From Microbispora hainanensis (lineage in GTDB: Bacteria; Actinomycetota; Actinomycetes; Streptosporangiales; Streptosporangiaceae), in contig NZ_CP108086.1 in the NCBI RefSeq assembly GCF_036186745.1, positions 3,534,001-3,598,000 on the forward strand: DNA of 64,000 nt, in the 5' to 3' direction. The translations under genes were made by a program, and so were the position numbers. Shown piece by piece: positions 37,287 to 45,832 of the stretch. The notes under the pieces were generated by a model. The model had not been told where the DNA came from. It did no database searches and worked only from the letters and a program-made list of their open reading frames with translations. Every line of letters begins with the position of its first letter. Positions within the stretch are counted from its first letter, which is position 1.

Positions 37287-38780
37287 GTGTCATCGCCGGT
37301 CCCCCTCCACGTCCAGCAAGGTGTGGTCCAGCAGGGCATGGTTCAGCCCGGCCCGGGCCCGCACGGCCCGGCCCAGCAGGGCGCGTTGCCGCAGGCGACC
37401 GTGCCGCTGCCGCCCCTGTGCCACGTCACGGTGGTCGCCCCGCGCAAGAAGGCGGACCTCGCGCTGCCGTCGGACATCCCGCTGCCGCACGTCATGCCCG
37501 GACTGCTCCGGGCGGTCGGCGAGGTCGGCGGCGAGGCCGCCGCGGCCCCCGGCTGGGTGCTCCAGCGTCTCGGCGGGCCGCCGCTCGACCTCGGCCAGAG
37601 TCTGGGGGCGCTGGGCGTCCTCGACGGCGAGGTCCTCTACCTGCGCCCGCGCGACGCGGTCATGCCGCCCGCGGTGTTCGACGACGTGGCCGACGTCGTC
37701 GCCACCGGCACCAAGGAGGGCGGCGGCAGGTGGGAGCCGCGGCACACGCGGCTGCTCGGCATGGGCGTGGCCGCCGCGCTGCTCGCGCTCGGCGCCGTCG
37801 TCCTCGCCCTCGCGGCGGCCCCGCCGCGGCTCACCGCGGGGGTGGCCGGAGCAGTCGCGGTGCTCCTCGTCGCCGCCGGGGCCGTGGTGTCGAGGGCCGT
37901 CGGCCAGCCCACCGCAGGCGCGCTCGTCGGTTACGCGGCGCTGCCGCACGCCTTCCTCGCCGGTCTGTTCACGCCCGGGGCCTCGGGCGCCGTGCTGATC
38001 CTCGGGGCGCCGAACCTGCTGGCCGGGCTCGCGTACACCGCGCTGGTGGCGACGGTCGGCGGCGTGCTGATCGCCGACGGCGTGGCCGGCTTCCTCGGCG
38101 TCGCGGTGGCGTCCGTCGCCGGGGCCGTGGGCGCCGCGTGCGTGATGGTCTTCGGGGGACCGGGCGCCGGGGCGGCGGCCGTGGTCGCCACGGCCCTGCT
38201 GGCGCTGAGCCCCCTCATCCCCACGCTGTCGTTCCGGATGGCCAGAGTGCCGCTGCCGCCGCTGCCCACCAGCGCCGAGGAGCTGCGCAGCGACAACCAG
38301 CGGATCGACGGCCCGCTGGTGCTCCAGCGGACCGCGCAGGCTCACCGGTACGCCACCGGCATGGTCATCGCGATCGCGCTCGCCGGCGTGGCGGCCGAGC
38401 TGCTGCTCGTACGGCACGGCGGCTGGGTCGCCGACACCACGGCGGCGACGCTGGCGCTGGCGCTGGCCATGCGGGCGCGGGTCTTCGCGGGGGTCGCCCA
38501 GCGGCTGTGGATGGTCCTCACGGCGGTGGCCGGGGCCGCCACCCTGGCGTTCGCGGTGGGCACCGGCGCCGACGCCGTCGGCGAGGTGGCCGTGACGATC
38601 GGGGTGCTGTGGACGGCCCTGCTCGCGCTCGGTCTCGGCCTCTGGCTGCCCGCGGGCAGGCCCTCGCCGTTCTGGGGGCGGGCGGCCGACATCCTCGACG
38701 CGCTGCTCATCGTCGCGCTGGTGCCGCTCACGCTGGGCGTGCTCGACCTGTACTCCTGGGTGCGCGGCCTGTCGGGCTGA
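37287..38780 (+). CDS. eccD: EccD: ESX channel membrane protein with ubiquitin-like N-terminus
   Basis: 497 residues. After a Gln/Pro-rich leader, a ubiquitin-like fold (CHVTVVAPRKKADLALPSDIP, residues about 46-66, as two adjacent segments CHVTVVAPRKK and ADLALPSDIP) extends to about 130. About eleven membrane helices follow, ending in LGVLDLYSWVRGLSG. GTG 37287 is preferred because GGGAGAGG stands 9 nt upstream; an ATG at 37236 has none. It dimerises to build the transmembrane pore. EccB and EccE partners do not occur in this window. Confidence 0.9.
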   Translation: MSSPVPLHVQQGVVQQGMVQPGPGPHGPAQQGALPQATVPLPPLCHVTVVAPRKKADLALPSDIPLPHVMPGLLRAVGEVGGEAAAAPGWVLQRLGGPPLDLGQSLGALGVLDGEVLYLRPRDAVMPPAVFDDVADVVATGTKEGGGRWEPRHTRLLGMGVAAALLALGAVVLALAAAPPRLTAGVAGAVAVLLVAAGAVVSRAVGQPTAGALVGYAALPHAFLAGLFTPGASGAVLILGAPNLLAGLAYTALVATVGGVLIADGVAGFLGVAVASVAGAVGAACVMVFGGPGAGAAAVVATALLALSPLIPTLSFRMARVPLPPLPTSAEELRSDNQRIDGPLVLQRTAQAHRYATGMVIAIALAGVAAELLLVRHGGWVADTTAATLALALAMRARVFAGVAQRLWMVLTAVAGAATLAFAVGTGADAVGEVAVTIGVLWTALLALGLGLWLPAGRPSPFWGRAADILDALLIVALVPLTLGVLDLYSWVRGLSG

Positions 38781-38782
38781 CC

Positions 38783-38830
38783 GTCCCTGTCGTGGGCCGC
38801 CCCTGTCGTGGGCCGTCTCGGTCGTGGGCC
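38783..38830. repeat. Three 16-bp tandem repeats after eccD
   Basis: Units GTCCCTGTCGTGGGCC, GCCCCTGTCGTGGGCC and GTCTCGGTCGTGGGCC follow the eccD stop by 2 bp. The end of eccD (GGCCTGTCGGGCTGACC) resembles the unit, so the array may have arisen from it. Confidence 0.75.
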
Positions 38831-38849
38831 GTCTCGCGGGGCGTGTGGG

Positions 38850-39629
38850 TCACGCCGTCGGCCGTACGGGCAGCAGGGCGGGGCGCTTGGCGGTCCGGCC
38901 GTCGCCGGACGACCTGCCGAGGAGGCGCCGCACCAGCCACGGGCCGAGGAACGTGCCCGCCCAGCGCACCTCGGCGCCCACGGCCCGCCAGCCGGCCGGA
39001 TCGATCGGGGGATACAGAGGCAGCGTCCAGCCGTCGTCGCTGCCGGGCAGGCCGAGGGCGTGGGCCACGGCCGCGGCGATGCGCTCGTGGCCGAGCGGAC
39101 TCGCGTGGAGCCGGTCGGCGCTCCAGAGCCGGGGGTCGGTGGAGACGGCGTGGTCCGCCGTTTCGGCGACCACGACCCCGTGCCGCGCCGCCGCCACCCG
39201 GATGCGGTCGTTGAGGTCGAACACCCGCGAGCGGAGCGGCCGGGCGATAGGTGCGATCTTCCCGACGTCCGGGAACGTGAGGGTCGCGACGCGGGCGCCC
39301 GCCGTCGTGAGAGCGGCGAACATCGCCTCCAGGTGCCCGGCCACCTCGGCGGCGTCGAAGCGGGGCCTGATCAGGTCGTTGACGCCCGCGACGACGGTGA
39401 CCAGATGGGGGCGCAGGGCCAGGGCCGGCGCGAGCTGCTCCGCCCGCACCTCCCCGGCGAGCCGCCCGCGCACCGCGAGATTGGCATAGGTGACCTCCGG
39501 GTCGACGGCCGTGAGCCGCTCGGCGAGCCGGTCGGCCCAGCCCCGCGGGTGGGCGGGATCGCCGTCGCCGAGCCCTTCGGTCTGGCTGTCGCCGAGGGCG
39601 ACGTAACGCAGGCGCTCATCGGTCGGCAC
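38850..39629 (-). CDS. SGNH/GDSL-type hydrolase
   Basis: A 259-residue esterase/lipase fold: VALGDSQTEGLGDGDP (catalytic Ser, block I), NLAVRGRL (block II), VTVVAGVNDLI (block III, oxyanion Asn) and SADRLHASPLGH (block V, Asp and His). GTG 39629 behind a perfect GGAGGT. It overlaps the PadR gene upstream by 14 bp, so the two are co-transcribed. Substrate unknown. Confidence 0.9.
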   Translation of the reverse strand: MPTDERLRYVALGDSQTEGLGDGDPAHPRGWADRLAERLTAVDPEVTYANLAVRGRLAGEVRAEQLAPALALRPHLVTVVAGVNDLIRPRFDAAEVAGHLEAMFAALTTAGARVATLTFPDVGKIAPIARPLRSRVFDLNDRIRVAAARHGVVVAETADHAVSTDPRLWSADRLHASPLGHERIAAAVAHALGLPGSDDGWTLPLYPPIDPAGWRAVGAEVRWAGTFLGPWLVRRLLGRSSGDGRTAKRPALLPVRPTA

Positions 39630-40257
39630 GGGCCACCTCCGGACGGCGAGAAGCCGGTGCGGCCCCTTCGCCTGCCACGGCCGGGGTGTCTTCGCCCGCG
39701 ACGGCCGCGTTCCTGGCCCGGAGGATCGCGGCGGTTCGCCGGCACCAGTCGCGGTTTCCCTCCTCGAAGGCCAGGCCGCGCAGGCAGGTCAGGTATGGCC
39801 CTATGCGCCGGCCCACGCGAAGGAACTCCTCCTCGCCCAGGTCGCCGCGCATCTTCCGCAGGATCCGCCGGAACAGGTCGATCTTGGCCTCAGCCATGGC
39901 GGCCCGCTCCTCGACCTGCCGGATCAGCGCTTCGGCGTCGACGTGGTCGGCCGCCTGCACCTTGACGAGCAGATCGTCGCGGATGAACGACGGCTTCGAC
40001 GTGTCGGCCGCGAACCGCTCCAGCTCGGCGAGCCCGGCGTCGGTGACGTGGAAGAGGCGCTTGGCAGGCCGGGTCTCCTGGACCACCCGCCGCCCCGCGA
40101 CCAGCCCCTCCTTCTCCAGCCTGGCCAGCTCGGCGTACAGCTGCTGGGGCAGGGCGTGCCAGAAGTTCGCCACGCCGACATCGAACGCCTTGGCCAGCTG
40201 ATAACCGCTGAGCTCCCCGTCGAGCAATGCCGCGAGGACGGCGTGCCGCAAGGCCAT
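39616..40257 (-). CDS. PadR-family transcriptional regulator
   Basis: 213 residues. N-terminal winged helix: MALRHAVLAALLDGELSGYQ and YQLAKAFDVGVANFWH, wing LYAELARLEKEGLVAGR; helical C-terminal dimerisation domain (residues about 100-180) and a loosely charged Pro/Ala tail. The start ATG 40257 lies just beside palindromic TGACT sites, which suggests autoregulation, as is normal for this family. The operon partner is the SGNH hydrolase. Confidence 0.88.
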   Translation of the reverse strand: MALRHAVLAALLDGELSGYQLAKAFDVGVANFWHALPQQLYAELARLEKEGLVAGRRVVQETRPAKRLFHVTDAGLAELERFAADTSKPSFIRDDLLVKVQAADHVDAEALIRQVEERAAMAEAKIDLFRRILRKMRGDLGEEEFLRVGRRIGPYLTCLRGLAFEEGNRDWCRRTAAILRARNAAVAGEDTPAVAGEGAAPASRRPEVARADR

Positions 40258-40279
40258 GAACCGCTCCCTTCTCTCCGTT

Positions 40280-40311
40280 AGTCAAGGATATGACTCTTCA
40301 ACGATCTGACT
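40280..40311. promoter_or_regulatory. Probable PadR operator
   Basis: AGTCA (40280) and TGACT (40291) form a palindrome with a 6-bp centre; another TGACT follows at 40307. Placed immediately upstream of padR. Confidence 0.55.
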
Positions 40312-40365
40312 ATCAGGAGATTGACGAGGCCCTGGGGAGGGGGTTCGAGCGGCGGCGACTTCGGC

Positions 40366-40590
40366 TGGAAGCGGAGTGACACCCGCTCGTCGAAGACGCG
40401 GCGGGTGTCCTGGGCCAGGGCTGGTAGGTGCCGTGGGGTGGCTCCCGTTCTCCGGAGGCGCGTGGGGTGTCTTGGGTTAGGGCCGGTGGGTGCCGTGGGG
40501 TGGCTCCCGTTCTCCGGAGGCGCGTGGGGTGTCTTGGGTTAGGGCCGGTGGGTGCCGTGAGGTGACGCCCGTTCGTCGAAGGCGCGGCGG
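40366..40590. repeat. 62-bp tandem repeats containing the end of a YbaB gene
   Basis: GTGCCGTGGGGTGGCTCCCG (or a close variant) starts at 40428, 40490 and 40552, exactly 62 bp apart. The TTA at 40539-40541 in the last full unit is the stop codon (read on the minus strand) of the YbaB gene, and the same TTA-containing segment is copied in the other units. No gene lies in 40312-40538. Confidence 0.85.
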
Positions 40591-40925
40591 GCGTCGCCGA
40601 GGAGATCGGCCACATGGGGCAGGCCCGCCGCCTCCAGCCCGCCGCGCATCAGCTCCTCCTTGGCCGCCTCCGCCGCCGCCTCGGCCCGCCGTACGGCCTT
40701 GAGGACGGCTTCGGCGAGTCCGCGGCCGTCGAGCCTGCGCATGCTGAGCGGGTGGATGTCGAGGGCGAGCAGCGTGCCCACGGCATCGACGGTCGCGGTG
40801 ATCCTGCCCTCGTCGGCCCTGCCGATGTGCTTCCGCGTGCTCCACTCGGCGGCGAGCTCGTCCATCAGGGCGGCCGCGGCCGTCAGCCGCTCAATGCGCG
40901 CCCGGAGCTCACGCATCTCGTTCAC
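40539..40925 (-). CDS. YbaB/EbfC-family protein (copy 1)
   Basis: 128 residues. Helical N-terminus (MRELRARIERLTAAAALMD), beta-sheet with GRITATVDAVGTLLALDIH, and a second helix bundle (LAEAVLKAVRRAEAAAEAAK), the YbaB dimer fold. GTG 40925 has GAGGAG 5 nt upstream; GTG 40931 would overlap the previous stop. In enterobacteria YbaB binds nucleoid DNA; here four copies sit in an ESX locus, where a binding or chaperone role toward WXG partners is the more likely reading (inference). It is coupled to copy 2. Confidence 0.8.
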   Translation of the reverse strand: MNEMRELRARIERLTAAAALMDELAAEWSTRKHIGRADEGRITATVDAVGTLLALDIHPLSMRRLDGRGLAEAVLKAVRRAEAAAEAAKEELMRGGLEAAGLPHVADLLGDARRAFDERASPHGTHRP

Positions 40926-40927
40926 CG

Positions 40928-41317
40928 TCACTCCTCGCGAAGCAGGGCCTGGACGTAGGGCACGAGCGGGTCGCCGGACGGGGGCGCGTCGCCGAAGTCC
41001 GCCGTGAACTCCTCCATGGCCTTGGTCAGCCGCTCGCCGGTCGCGCCGCGCGCGGCGCCGATCGCGCCCTGGATCGCGGCTGACATCGCGACGTGGTCGA
41101 GGTCGCGCATCGCCCGCGGGTCGATGCTCAGCCCGAGCAGGTGACCCGCGCCGGTGACCCGGGCCGTCACGGCGCCCGTGGCGTCGGTGCCCTCGATCAC
41201 CTCCTCGCTCAGGGTGTGGAGCAGGTCGGCGAGCGCGCCGACGCGGCCCTGCACCTCCCGCACCAGGCCGGCGACGTCGCCCTCCCTGCCCTCGTTGAAC
41301 GCGGCCGTGTTCCTCAT
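40928..41317 (-). CDS. YbaB/EbfC-family protein (copy 2)
   Basis: 129 residues; coiled N-terminus (VREVQGRVGALADLLHTLSE), sheet GAVTARVTGAGHLLGLSIDP, then MSAAIQGAIGAARGATGERL. Shares the [V/I]TGAGHLLGLSIDP-type strand with copy 1's VDAVGTLLALDIHP. ATG 41317 overlaps the upstream stop by 4 nt. Part of the minus-strand ESX sub-operon. Confidence 0.8.
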   Translation of the reverse strand: MRNTAAFNEGREGDVAGLVREVQGRVGALADLLHTLSEEVIEGTDATGAVTARVTGAGHLLGLSIDPRAMRDLDHVAMSAAIQGAIGAARGATGERLTKAMEEFTADFGDAPPSGDPLVPYVQALLREE

Positions 41318-42195
41318 CGCAGGTCCCTGTTCGCCGGCTGCCAGTAGTCGTGGATGTTCGCCCGCTCCGCCACGGCGGGGGTGAGCGTGAGGTCACGGCG
41401 GCCCCGCGCCGGGTCGCCCTGGTGGTAGAAGGCGGCCCGCACGTCGTTGAGCTTCTGCTCCATCTTGTTGAGGTCGCTCTCGTACGCCATGTAGATGTCG
41501 GCGAACTGCTTGACGAGGTTGCCCAGCGCGCTGACGAACGCACCGGCCTGCGAGATCAGCGCGACCCGGCCGACCGGGTGCGCGCTCATCGCCGCCAGCG
41601 AACGGAGGACCGGCGCCGAGGTCGCGTAGAGGCCGAACACCGACAGGTCGTACTCAAGGACCTCCTTGAACTGGCTGTGCATCGCACCGCTCATCTCACC
41701 GGTGATCCCGTGGAGCTTCTCGTACAGGACCGTGGTGTTGAAGCGCACCCGCCGCCCGAGCAGGTCCGCCGCCTGGCCCTTCCAGTTGGGGCTGACGTCC
41801 TGGAAGTAGGAGAACCAGATGTCCGACCTGCCGCTCTCCAGCCGGCCTCCCATCTCCTTCCAGGTCTCCCGCCTGTCGTAGAAGAGGAAGGGGTTGCCGA
41901 GGTTCAGCGTGGCGGCCACGTCCAGGGCGAGTGCCGCGACTCCCAGACCGGACATGGCCGAGGCCGCACGCGTCTGCTGCCGCAGCGGGTTCAACCCCTT
42001 GACCAGGCTCTTGAAGAAGCCGGGGTCGGTGCGGGTGGCGGCGGAGGCGGCAGCCGTGTCGGCGGAGCCGGCCGGTGCCACGGAGACGGTCCGCTGGACG
42101 TTGCCACTCGAATCGGTGATGTAGAGCTCCTTGGGGCCCGAAGTGGGCCGGCCGGGAACGAACAGCGTGCCCGGCTCGCTGGGCGGAGTCGACAT
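41314..42195 (-). CDS. ESX-associated WXG-type protein with hydrophobic core
   Basis: 293 residues. A W-x-G turn lies at FQDVSPNWKGQAADLLGRRV (about residue 150) in a helical hairpin with an adjacent coil (LYEKLHGITGEMSGAMHSQF). Hydrophobic runs at AALALDVAATLNLG and RVALISQAGAFVSALGNLV suggest membrane contact. C-terminal 60 residues are helical and charged. No close named family. It sits between two YbaB genes and the Pro-rich WXG gene, so it is a probable substrate or secretion accessory of this locus. Confidence 0.65.
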   Translation of the reverse strand: MSTPPSEPGTLFVPGRPTSGPKELYITDSSGNVQRTVSVAPAGSADTAAASAATRTDPGFFKSLVKGLNPLRQQTRAASAMSGLGVAALALDVAATLNLGNPFLFYDRRETWKEMGGRLESGRSDIWFSYFQDVSPNWKGQAADLLGRRVRFNTTVLYEKLHGITGEMSGAMHSQFKEVLEYDLSVFGLYATSAPVLRSLAAMSAHPVGRVALISQAGAFVSALGNLVKQFADIYMAYESDLNKMEQKLNDVRAAFYHQGDPARGRRDLTLTPAVAERANIHDYWQPANRDLR

Positions 42196-42378
42196 GCGGG
42201 TCCTAATCGGTTCTTGGAGTGAGCCGTGCGGCAGACTCCTGGTGGCAGCCGCCGGCAGGTGAGCACTTGTGGTTCCTGGACGTTGAGCCCTGCTGAAAGA
42301 CCGTGCCCCTGCCGGTCGGCCGGGAGAGTCGATCGCTGATGGGATGTCGCGCCCGCTGGGCCGGCGTGAGCACGGCTT
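42196..42378. other. 183-bp intergenic region, no gene seen
   Basis: Reads with no supported gene. It contains the promoter region for the WXG-type gene at 41314-42195 and the tail region of the Pro-rich gene. Confidence 0.5.
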
Positions 42379-43155
42379 TCAGGGGCGCGGCTGCTGGATC
42401 GTGGCCTTGCTCGCCTTCTCCGCCGCGACGTAATTGTCGGCCGCCCTGACCAGCGTCTCGCCGTCCGTGTGCAGGGCGTCGCCGAGGATGGCCGCGGCGC
42501 CCGACCAGGTGTCGGAGATCGTGTTGAACCGGTGGACGACGGTGAGCCCGACGATGGGGATCCCGGCGAGCGGGGCGAGGCTCCAGCCCCGGAAGCGGGG
42601 CGTCGCGTCCCCCAGCCGCCGGACACCGTCGGCGGAGCCGCTCACCGTGCCGGCGAACTTCCTGATGAAGCTCGCGGCCACCTCGTAGCCGGGCATGGCG
42701 CCTGAGCCGCCAGAGGGTGCGGCCGGGGCCGCCGGCGACCGCGGGGCCCGCTGTGGGGCCTGCTGCGTCCCCGGCTGCGTCCCCGGCGGTGTCCCCGGCG
42801 GTGTCCCCGGCTGCCGTACGCGCAGCGAGTCGGGCAGGCAGGGGCCCGGCGGCGGGCAGGGCGGCGTGTGCGGGCACGGGCTGACCATCGACGGCACGGA
42901 CGGAGCCGGGGAAGCGGGGGACGTCGGTGTCGCCGCCGCCGTGGGCGCGCCGGTCGGCGGTGCTGCCGATGGTGCGGTGGACGGTGTGGCGGGCGGCGTG
43001 GTGGACGGTGTAGCGGACGGCCCCGGCGAGGGCGGTGCCGTGGACGCCGGTGGGGTCGTCGGCGGTGTGGCCGAGGTGGGCGGAGCCGGGGAAGCGGTGG
43101 GCGACGCCGTGGCGGGGACCGGTGACTGACTTGACGAGGGTGCACCGTAGGACAC
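42379..43155 (-). CDS. Pro/Thr-rich WXG-type protein
   Basis: 258 residues. The first about 155 residues are Pro/Thr/Ala-rich with repeated PPxxTPPxT elements; the C-terminal 90 residues carry a helical WXG-type hairpin with the turn FNTISDTWSGAAAILGDAL. GTG 43155. Reversed order (WXG at the C-terminus) is unusual; the disordered part may be surface-exposed or linker-like after export. Divergent from YbaB copy 3 over an A+T-rich 186-bp control region that probably holds both promoters. Confidence 0.65.
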   Translation of the reverse strand: MSYGAPSSSQSPVPATASPTASPAPPTSATPPTTPPASTAPPSPGPSATPSTTPPATPSTAPSAAPPTGAPTAAATPTSPASPAPSVPSMVSPCPHTPPCPPPGPCLPDSLRVRQPGTPPGTPPGTQPGTQQAPQRAPRSPAAPAAPSGGSGAMPGYEVAASFIRKFAGTVSGSADGVRRLGDATPRFRGWSLAPLAGIPIVGLTVVHRFNTISDTWSGAAAILGDALHTDGETLVRAADNYVAAEKASKATIQQPRP

Positions 43156-43341
43156 GTGATCTTGCCTATCACCGGGTTTCGGGTCCCTGCCATGCGTCGG
43201 GGATACGTTTCCGCAGGTAGAAAGCGGAAATTCGGCGGATGTTCACTGATGCGTAACGGGTGAGCCGATAAAACCCGTACGCCTCGGTTTGAATGCGTTA
43301 ACTTGCCGATGTTCCGAATATCGCGGGGAAAAGGGGCTCAG

Positions 43342-43782
43342 ATGGCCGACGGCGGGTTCGACGACTTCGACGTGGAGCGTTTCCAGCAGCGAGTGGACGC
43401 CAGGATCACGGCCGTCGAACGGCTCCAGACCACCCTGTCCTCGCTGGTCGGCCGGGCCCGCGACGAGGACGGCCTGGTCAGCGTGGAGGTCTCCGCCCGA
43501 GGGCTGAGCGAGCTGGAGCTGCATCCCAAGGCCATGCGGCTGAGCTCGGGGGAGCTGGCCGAGCGGATCAAGGAGACGATGCGGGCCGCGTCCGACGACC
43601 TGTATCGGCAGATGAACCGGGCCATGGCCGACGCGCTCGGGCCGGAGGGCGACCAGTCGAAGTTCCTGGACGACCCGGAGGCCGTGCTCGCCCAGGTCAG
43701 AGAGGCGGAGTCCGCCTTCGACCGGACAGCGAAGGACGTGCTGGGCGAGCTCGACCGCATCAGCCGCAGCCTGGGCCTGTAA
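43342..43782 (+). CDS. YbaB/EbfC-family protein (copy 3)
   Basis: 146 residues, ATG 43342 behind AAGGGG. Coil VDARITAVERLQTTLSSLVG, sheet GLVSVEVSARGLSELELHPK, then RIKETMRAASDDLYRQMNRA; the C-terminal helix is longer than in copies 1 and 2. It is alone on its transcript, with a hairpin terminator at 43788-43808. Confidence 0.8.
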   Translation: MADGGFDDFDVERFQQRVDARITAVERLQTTLSSLVGRARDEDGLVSVEVSARGLSELELHPKAMRLSSGELAERIKETMRAASDDLYRQMNRAMADALGPEGDQSKFLDDPEAVLAQVREAESAFDRTAKDVLGELDRISRSLGL

Positions 43783-43787
43783 CCCGC

Positions 43788-43808
43788 CGCCCGCTCCACA
43801 GCGGGCGG
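43788..43808. terminator. Hairpin terminator between convergent genes
   Basis: CGCCCGCT, CCAC loop and complement, just after the YbaB stop; about 150 bp before the convergent gene's stop. Confidence 0.65.
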
Positions 43809-43963
43809 GCCCTGGGCCGGGCATGACCACGCGCGCTGCGACCACCGGCGCCATGCTGTCTGTGCGGCCCGGCCCCGCGCCCGCTGCGACCACCGGCACC
43901 GTGGCGCTCGTCGTGGTGGCGAGCGCCGCGAAGCCCGATGCGGCTGATGTGGTCGCGGCGGGG

Positions 43964-45364
43964 TCAGCCGATGCGGTCGGGGCTGGTGGTGCCGGTCACG
44001 CGCCAGACGTCCGGCTCGGGGTCGTAGATCTCCCGCTGACGCTCCTCCCGGCCCTCCGATCCGGCCGCGCCTGCCGGGCCGTAGGGCATGAAGGAGGAAC
44101 CTCCGCCGGCCTGGCCCGGCCGCAGGGCGCCGAGGACGGACTCGCCCGCCTGCACGCCGCCGACGCCGAAGCCGGTCCCGAAGCCGCCGCGCTGCCCGCC
44201 GTACGTGCCGATCACCCCGCCGGGCGGGAGCGTGCCGGTGGGGCCGGTCGTCGTGACGGGAAGGTGCGTGTCCGGATAGCCGGTGAGCCCGTTGGGGATG
44301 GTGCCCGCGGGGTTCGTGCCGGTGGGCAGGGGATGGGCGTTGGCCAGGTCGGTCCTGTCGGAGCCGCCGATCACGGGCGGAGCGGTGCCCGACCCGTCGC
44401 CGGAACCACCCGGCTGCCCCGCGTTCTGCCCGGAACCGTTCTGCCCGGAACCGTTCTGCCCGGAACCGTTCTGCCCGGAACCGTTCTGCCCTGTGCCGTT
44501 TTGTCCTGTGCCGTCCTGGCCAGGGCCGTTCTGCCCGGGGTCCGACGAGCCGGAGTCGCCCGACCCGTCCGTGCCGCCGCCGCCCGAGCCGCTGCCGTCG
44601 GAGCCGGGGCCGCCCGTGCCGCCGCCCCCGCCGGAGCCCGAACCGCTCGACCCGGAACCCGAGCCCCCCGAGCCGGACGTGCCATAACCGGACGTGCCGT
44701 CACCGGTGGAGCCGCCGTGCCACGTGTCGGTGGTCGTGACGGGCGCCCCCGTCCCGCCCACCTGGATGCGCGGCGACCGGGTGAGGTCGATGCTCGTCGG
44801 CTCGATGGCGGGCAGCTCGAAGGCCAGCCCCTCGGCGAAGGCGTTGTTCGCCTGCTGGATGTCCTCGTTGAGCTTGCGGAAGTGTCTGCGCGCGGCCTCG
44901 TCCGCGTCGGTGGGCGGGCTGCCCGTGGTGCCGCCCCCGGCGCCCTCGTTGCTGGTGTCCGTGGCGGCGGGGAAGTTGGCCTGCGCGTTCTTCACCACGG
45001 TCGCGTACCAGGACATGGCGGCTCCGCTGGACGCCATGGCGTCACCCAGCGCGCCCGCCGTGGCGTACAGTGCGCGGAGCGCCGACTGCACCTGGACCGC
45101 GGCCGGGCCGCGCCACACCTGGGCGAGCTCCTTGGCCGTCCTGCTGAGCGCGGCCTGGATGCCGCTCTCGGACGGGCCGTTCCCGCCGATCGTCCCGCCC
45201 ATGAGGTCGGCGGCGTCGAGGAACGCCTGGCCGGCCCTGCCCATGTCGTCCGGCTTGGCGGCGTCGAGCTTCTGCTTGATCTGTTCCCGGGTCAGATTGC
45301 CCTGGTCGAGACCGTAGAGGGTCTCGTAGATCTTGATCAGCTCCCAGCCGGAGTCGGATCCCAT
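43964..45364 (-). CDS. Gly/Ser-rich large WXG-type secreted protein with acidic/aromatic C-terminal signature
   Basis: 466 residues, probable ESX substrate. N-terminal 160 residues are helical, with the turn ELAQVWRGPAAVQVQSAL. A Ser/Gly then GSGQN-repeat region (18 or 15-bp DNA repeats near 44407-44520) spans residues about 215-400. The C-terminus carries SFMPYGPAGAAGSEGREERQ, then REIYDPEPDVWRVTG. That last signature (Met-Pro-Tyr-x-Pro, charged stretch, acidic-Trp) recurs in two neighbours. ATG 45364 follows GGGAGAT. An exported protein with a disordered tail is the likely reading; a role is not assignable. Confidence 0.75.
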   Translation of the reverse strand: MGSDSGWELIKIYETLYGLDQGNLTREQIKQKLDAAKPDDMGRAGQAFLDAADLMGGTIGGNGPSESGIQAALSRTAKELAQVWRGPAAVQVQSALRALYATAGALGDAMASSGAAMSWYATVVKNAQANFPAATDTSNEGAGGGTTGSPPTDADEAARRHFRKLNEDIQQANNAFAEGLAFELPAIEPTSIDLTRSPRIQVGGTGAPVTTTDTWHGGSTGDGTSGYGTSGSGGSGSGSSGSGSGGGGGTGGPGSDGSGSGGGGTDGSGDSGSSDPGQNGPGQDGTGQNGTGQNGSGQNGSGQNGSGQNGSGQNAGQPGGSGDGSGTAPPVIGGSDRTDLANAHPLPTGTNPAGTIPNGLTGYPDTHLPVTTTGPTGTLPPGGVIGTYGGQRGGFGTGFGVGGVQAGESVLGALRPGQAGGGSSFMPYGPAGAAGSEGREERQREIYDPEPDVWRVTGTTSPDRIG

Positions 45365-45390
45365 CGAGGTCTATCTCCCTGCCCTCTGGC

Positions 45391-45816
45391 TCACGCGCTG
45401 CTGCTCTCGTGGCCCTTTTGGTAGTTGGCGACCGCCTGCTCGACGGCCGTGACCAGCGCCTCGACCCGGTCGATCAGCAGTTGGTACTTGCCGCTGAGCA
45501 CCTCGTGGGCCTGCTCGGCGTTCAGTCCGAAATATCGGGCCGTGTCCCACGGACCGGCCTCGGCCGGGCCGACGTTGGTCAGGCCCTGGACCTCGCCCGC
45601 GGTGCCCGGGCCGCTCCAGGTGGCGCTCATGCTCGCCGGAGCGCGACCGCGCAGTGTCCCGAGCTCCTCCCGCAGCCCCTTGAGGACCTGGAGGACCCGG
45701 GTGTGCTCGATGTACGGCCCGCCCGCCGCGCCGTCCGGGCTCCCGTCGAGACCCGGCCAGTCCGCGGGCAGGCGCAGCTTCGGTGGCGGCGAACCGCCGC
45801 CGGAGTCAAGGGACAC
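45391..45816 (-). CDS. WXG-type ESX substrate
   Basis: 141 residues; Pro-rich first 30 residues, then a helical hairpin with turn MSATWSGPGTAGEVQGL and a C-terminal helix RVEALVTAVEQAVANYQKGH. GTG 45816 behind AAAGG. It is 26 bp upstream of the 466-residue substrate gene on the same strand and could be its secretion partner, as WXG proteins commonly pair. Confidence 0.7.
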   Translation of the reverse strand: MSLDSGGGSPPPKLRLPADWPGLDGSPDGAAGGPYIEHTRVLQVLKGLREELGTLRGRAPASMSATWSGPGTAGEVQGLTNVGPAEAGPWDTARYFGLNAEQAHEVLSGKYQLLIDRVEALVTAVEQAVANYQKGHESSSA

Positions 45817-45832
45817 GTCACACCTTTCTCGA

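Noticed and set aside
34637..39214. Long plus-strand frame opposite eccC
   Set aside because: Antisense to the clearly conserved EccC with its three Walker motifs; composition is that of a shadow frame.
40428..40590. CRISPR-like 62-bp array
   Set aside because: No spacers between units, and the last unit is coding sequence of a YbaB gene.
42196..42378. Small gene in the gap after the Pro-rich WXG gene
   Set aside because: No frame of convincing length with a ribosome site on either strand.
43964..45364. PE/PPE-type mycobacterial substrate
   Set aside because: No PE or PPE signature at the N-terminus; the helical WXG head and Gly-rich tail are the only supported features.
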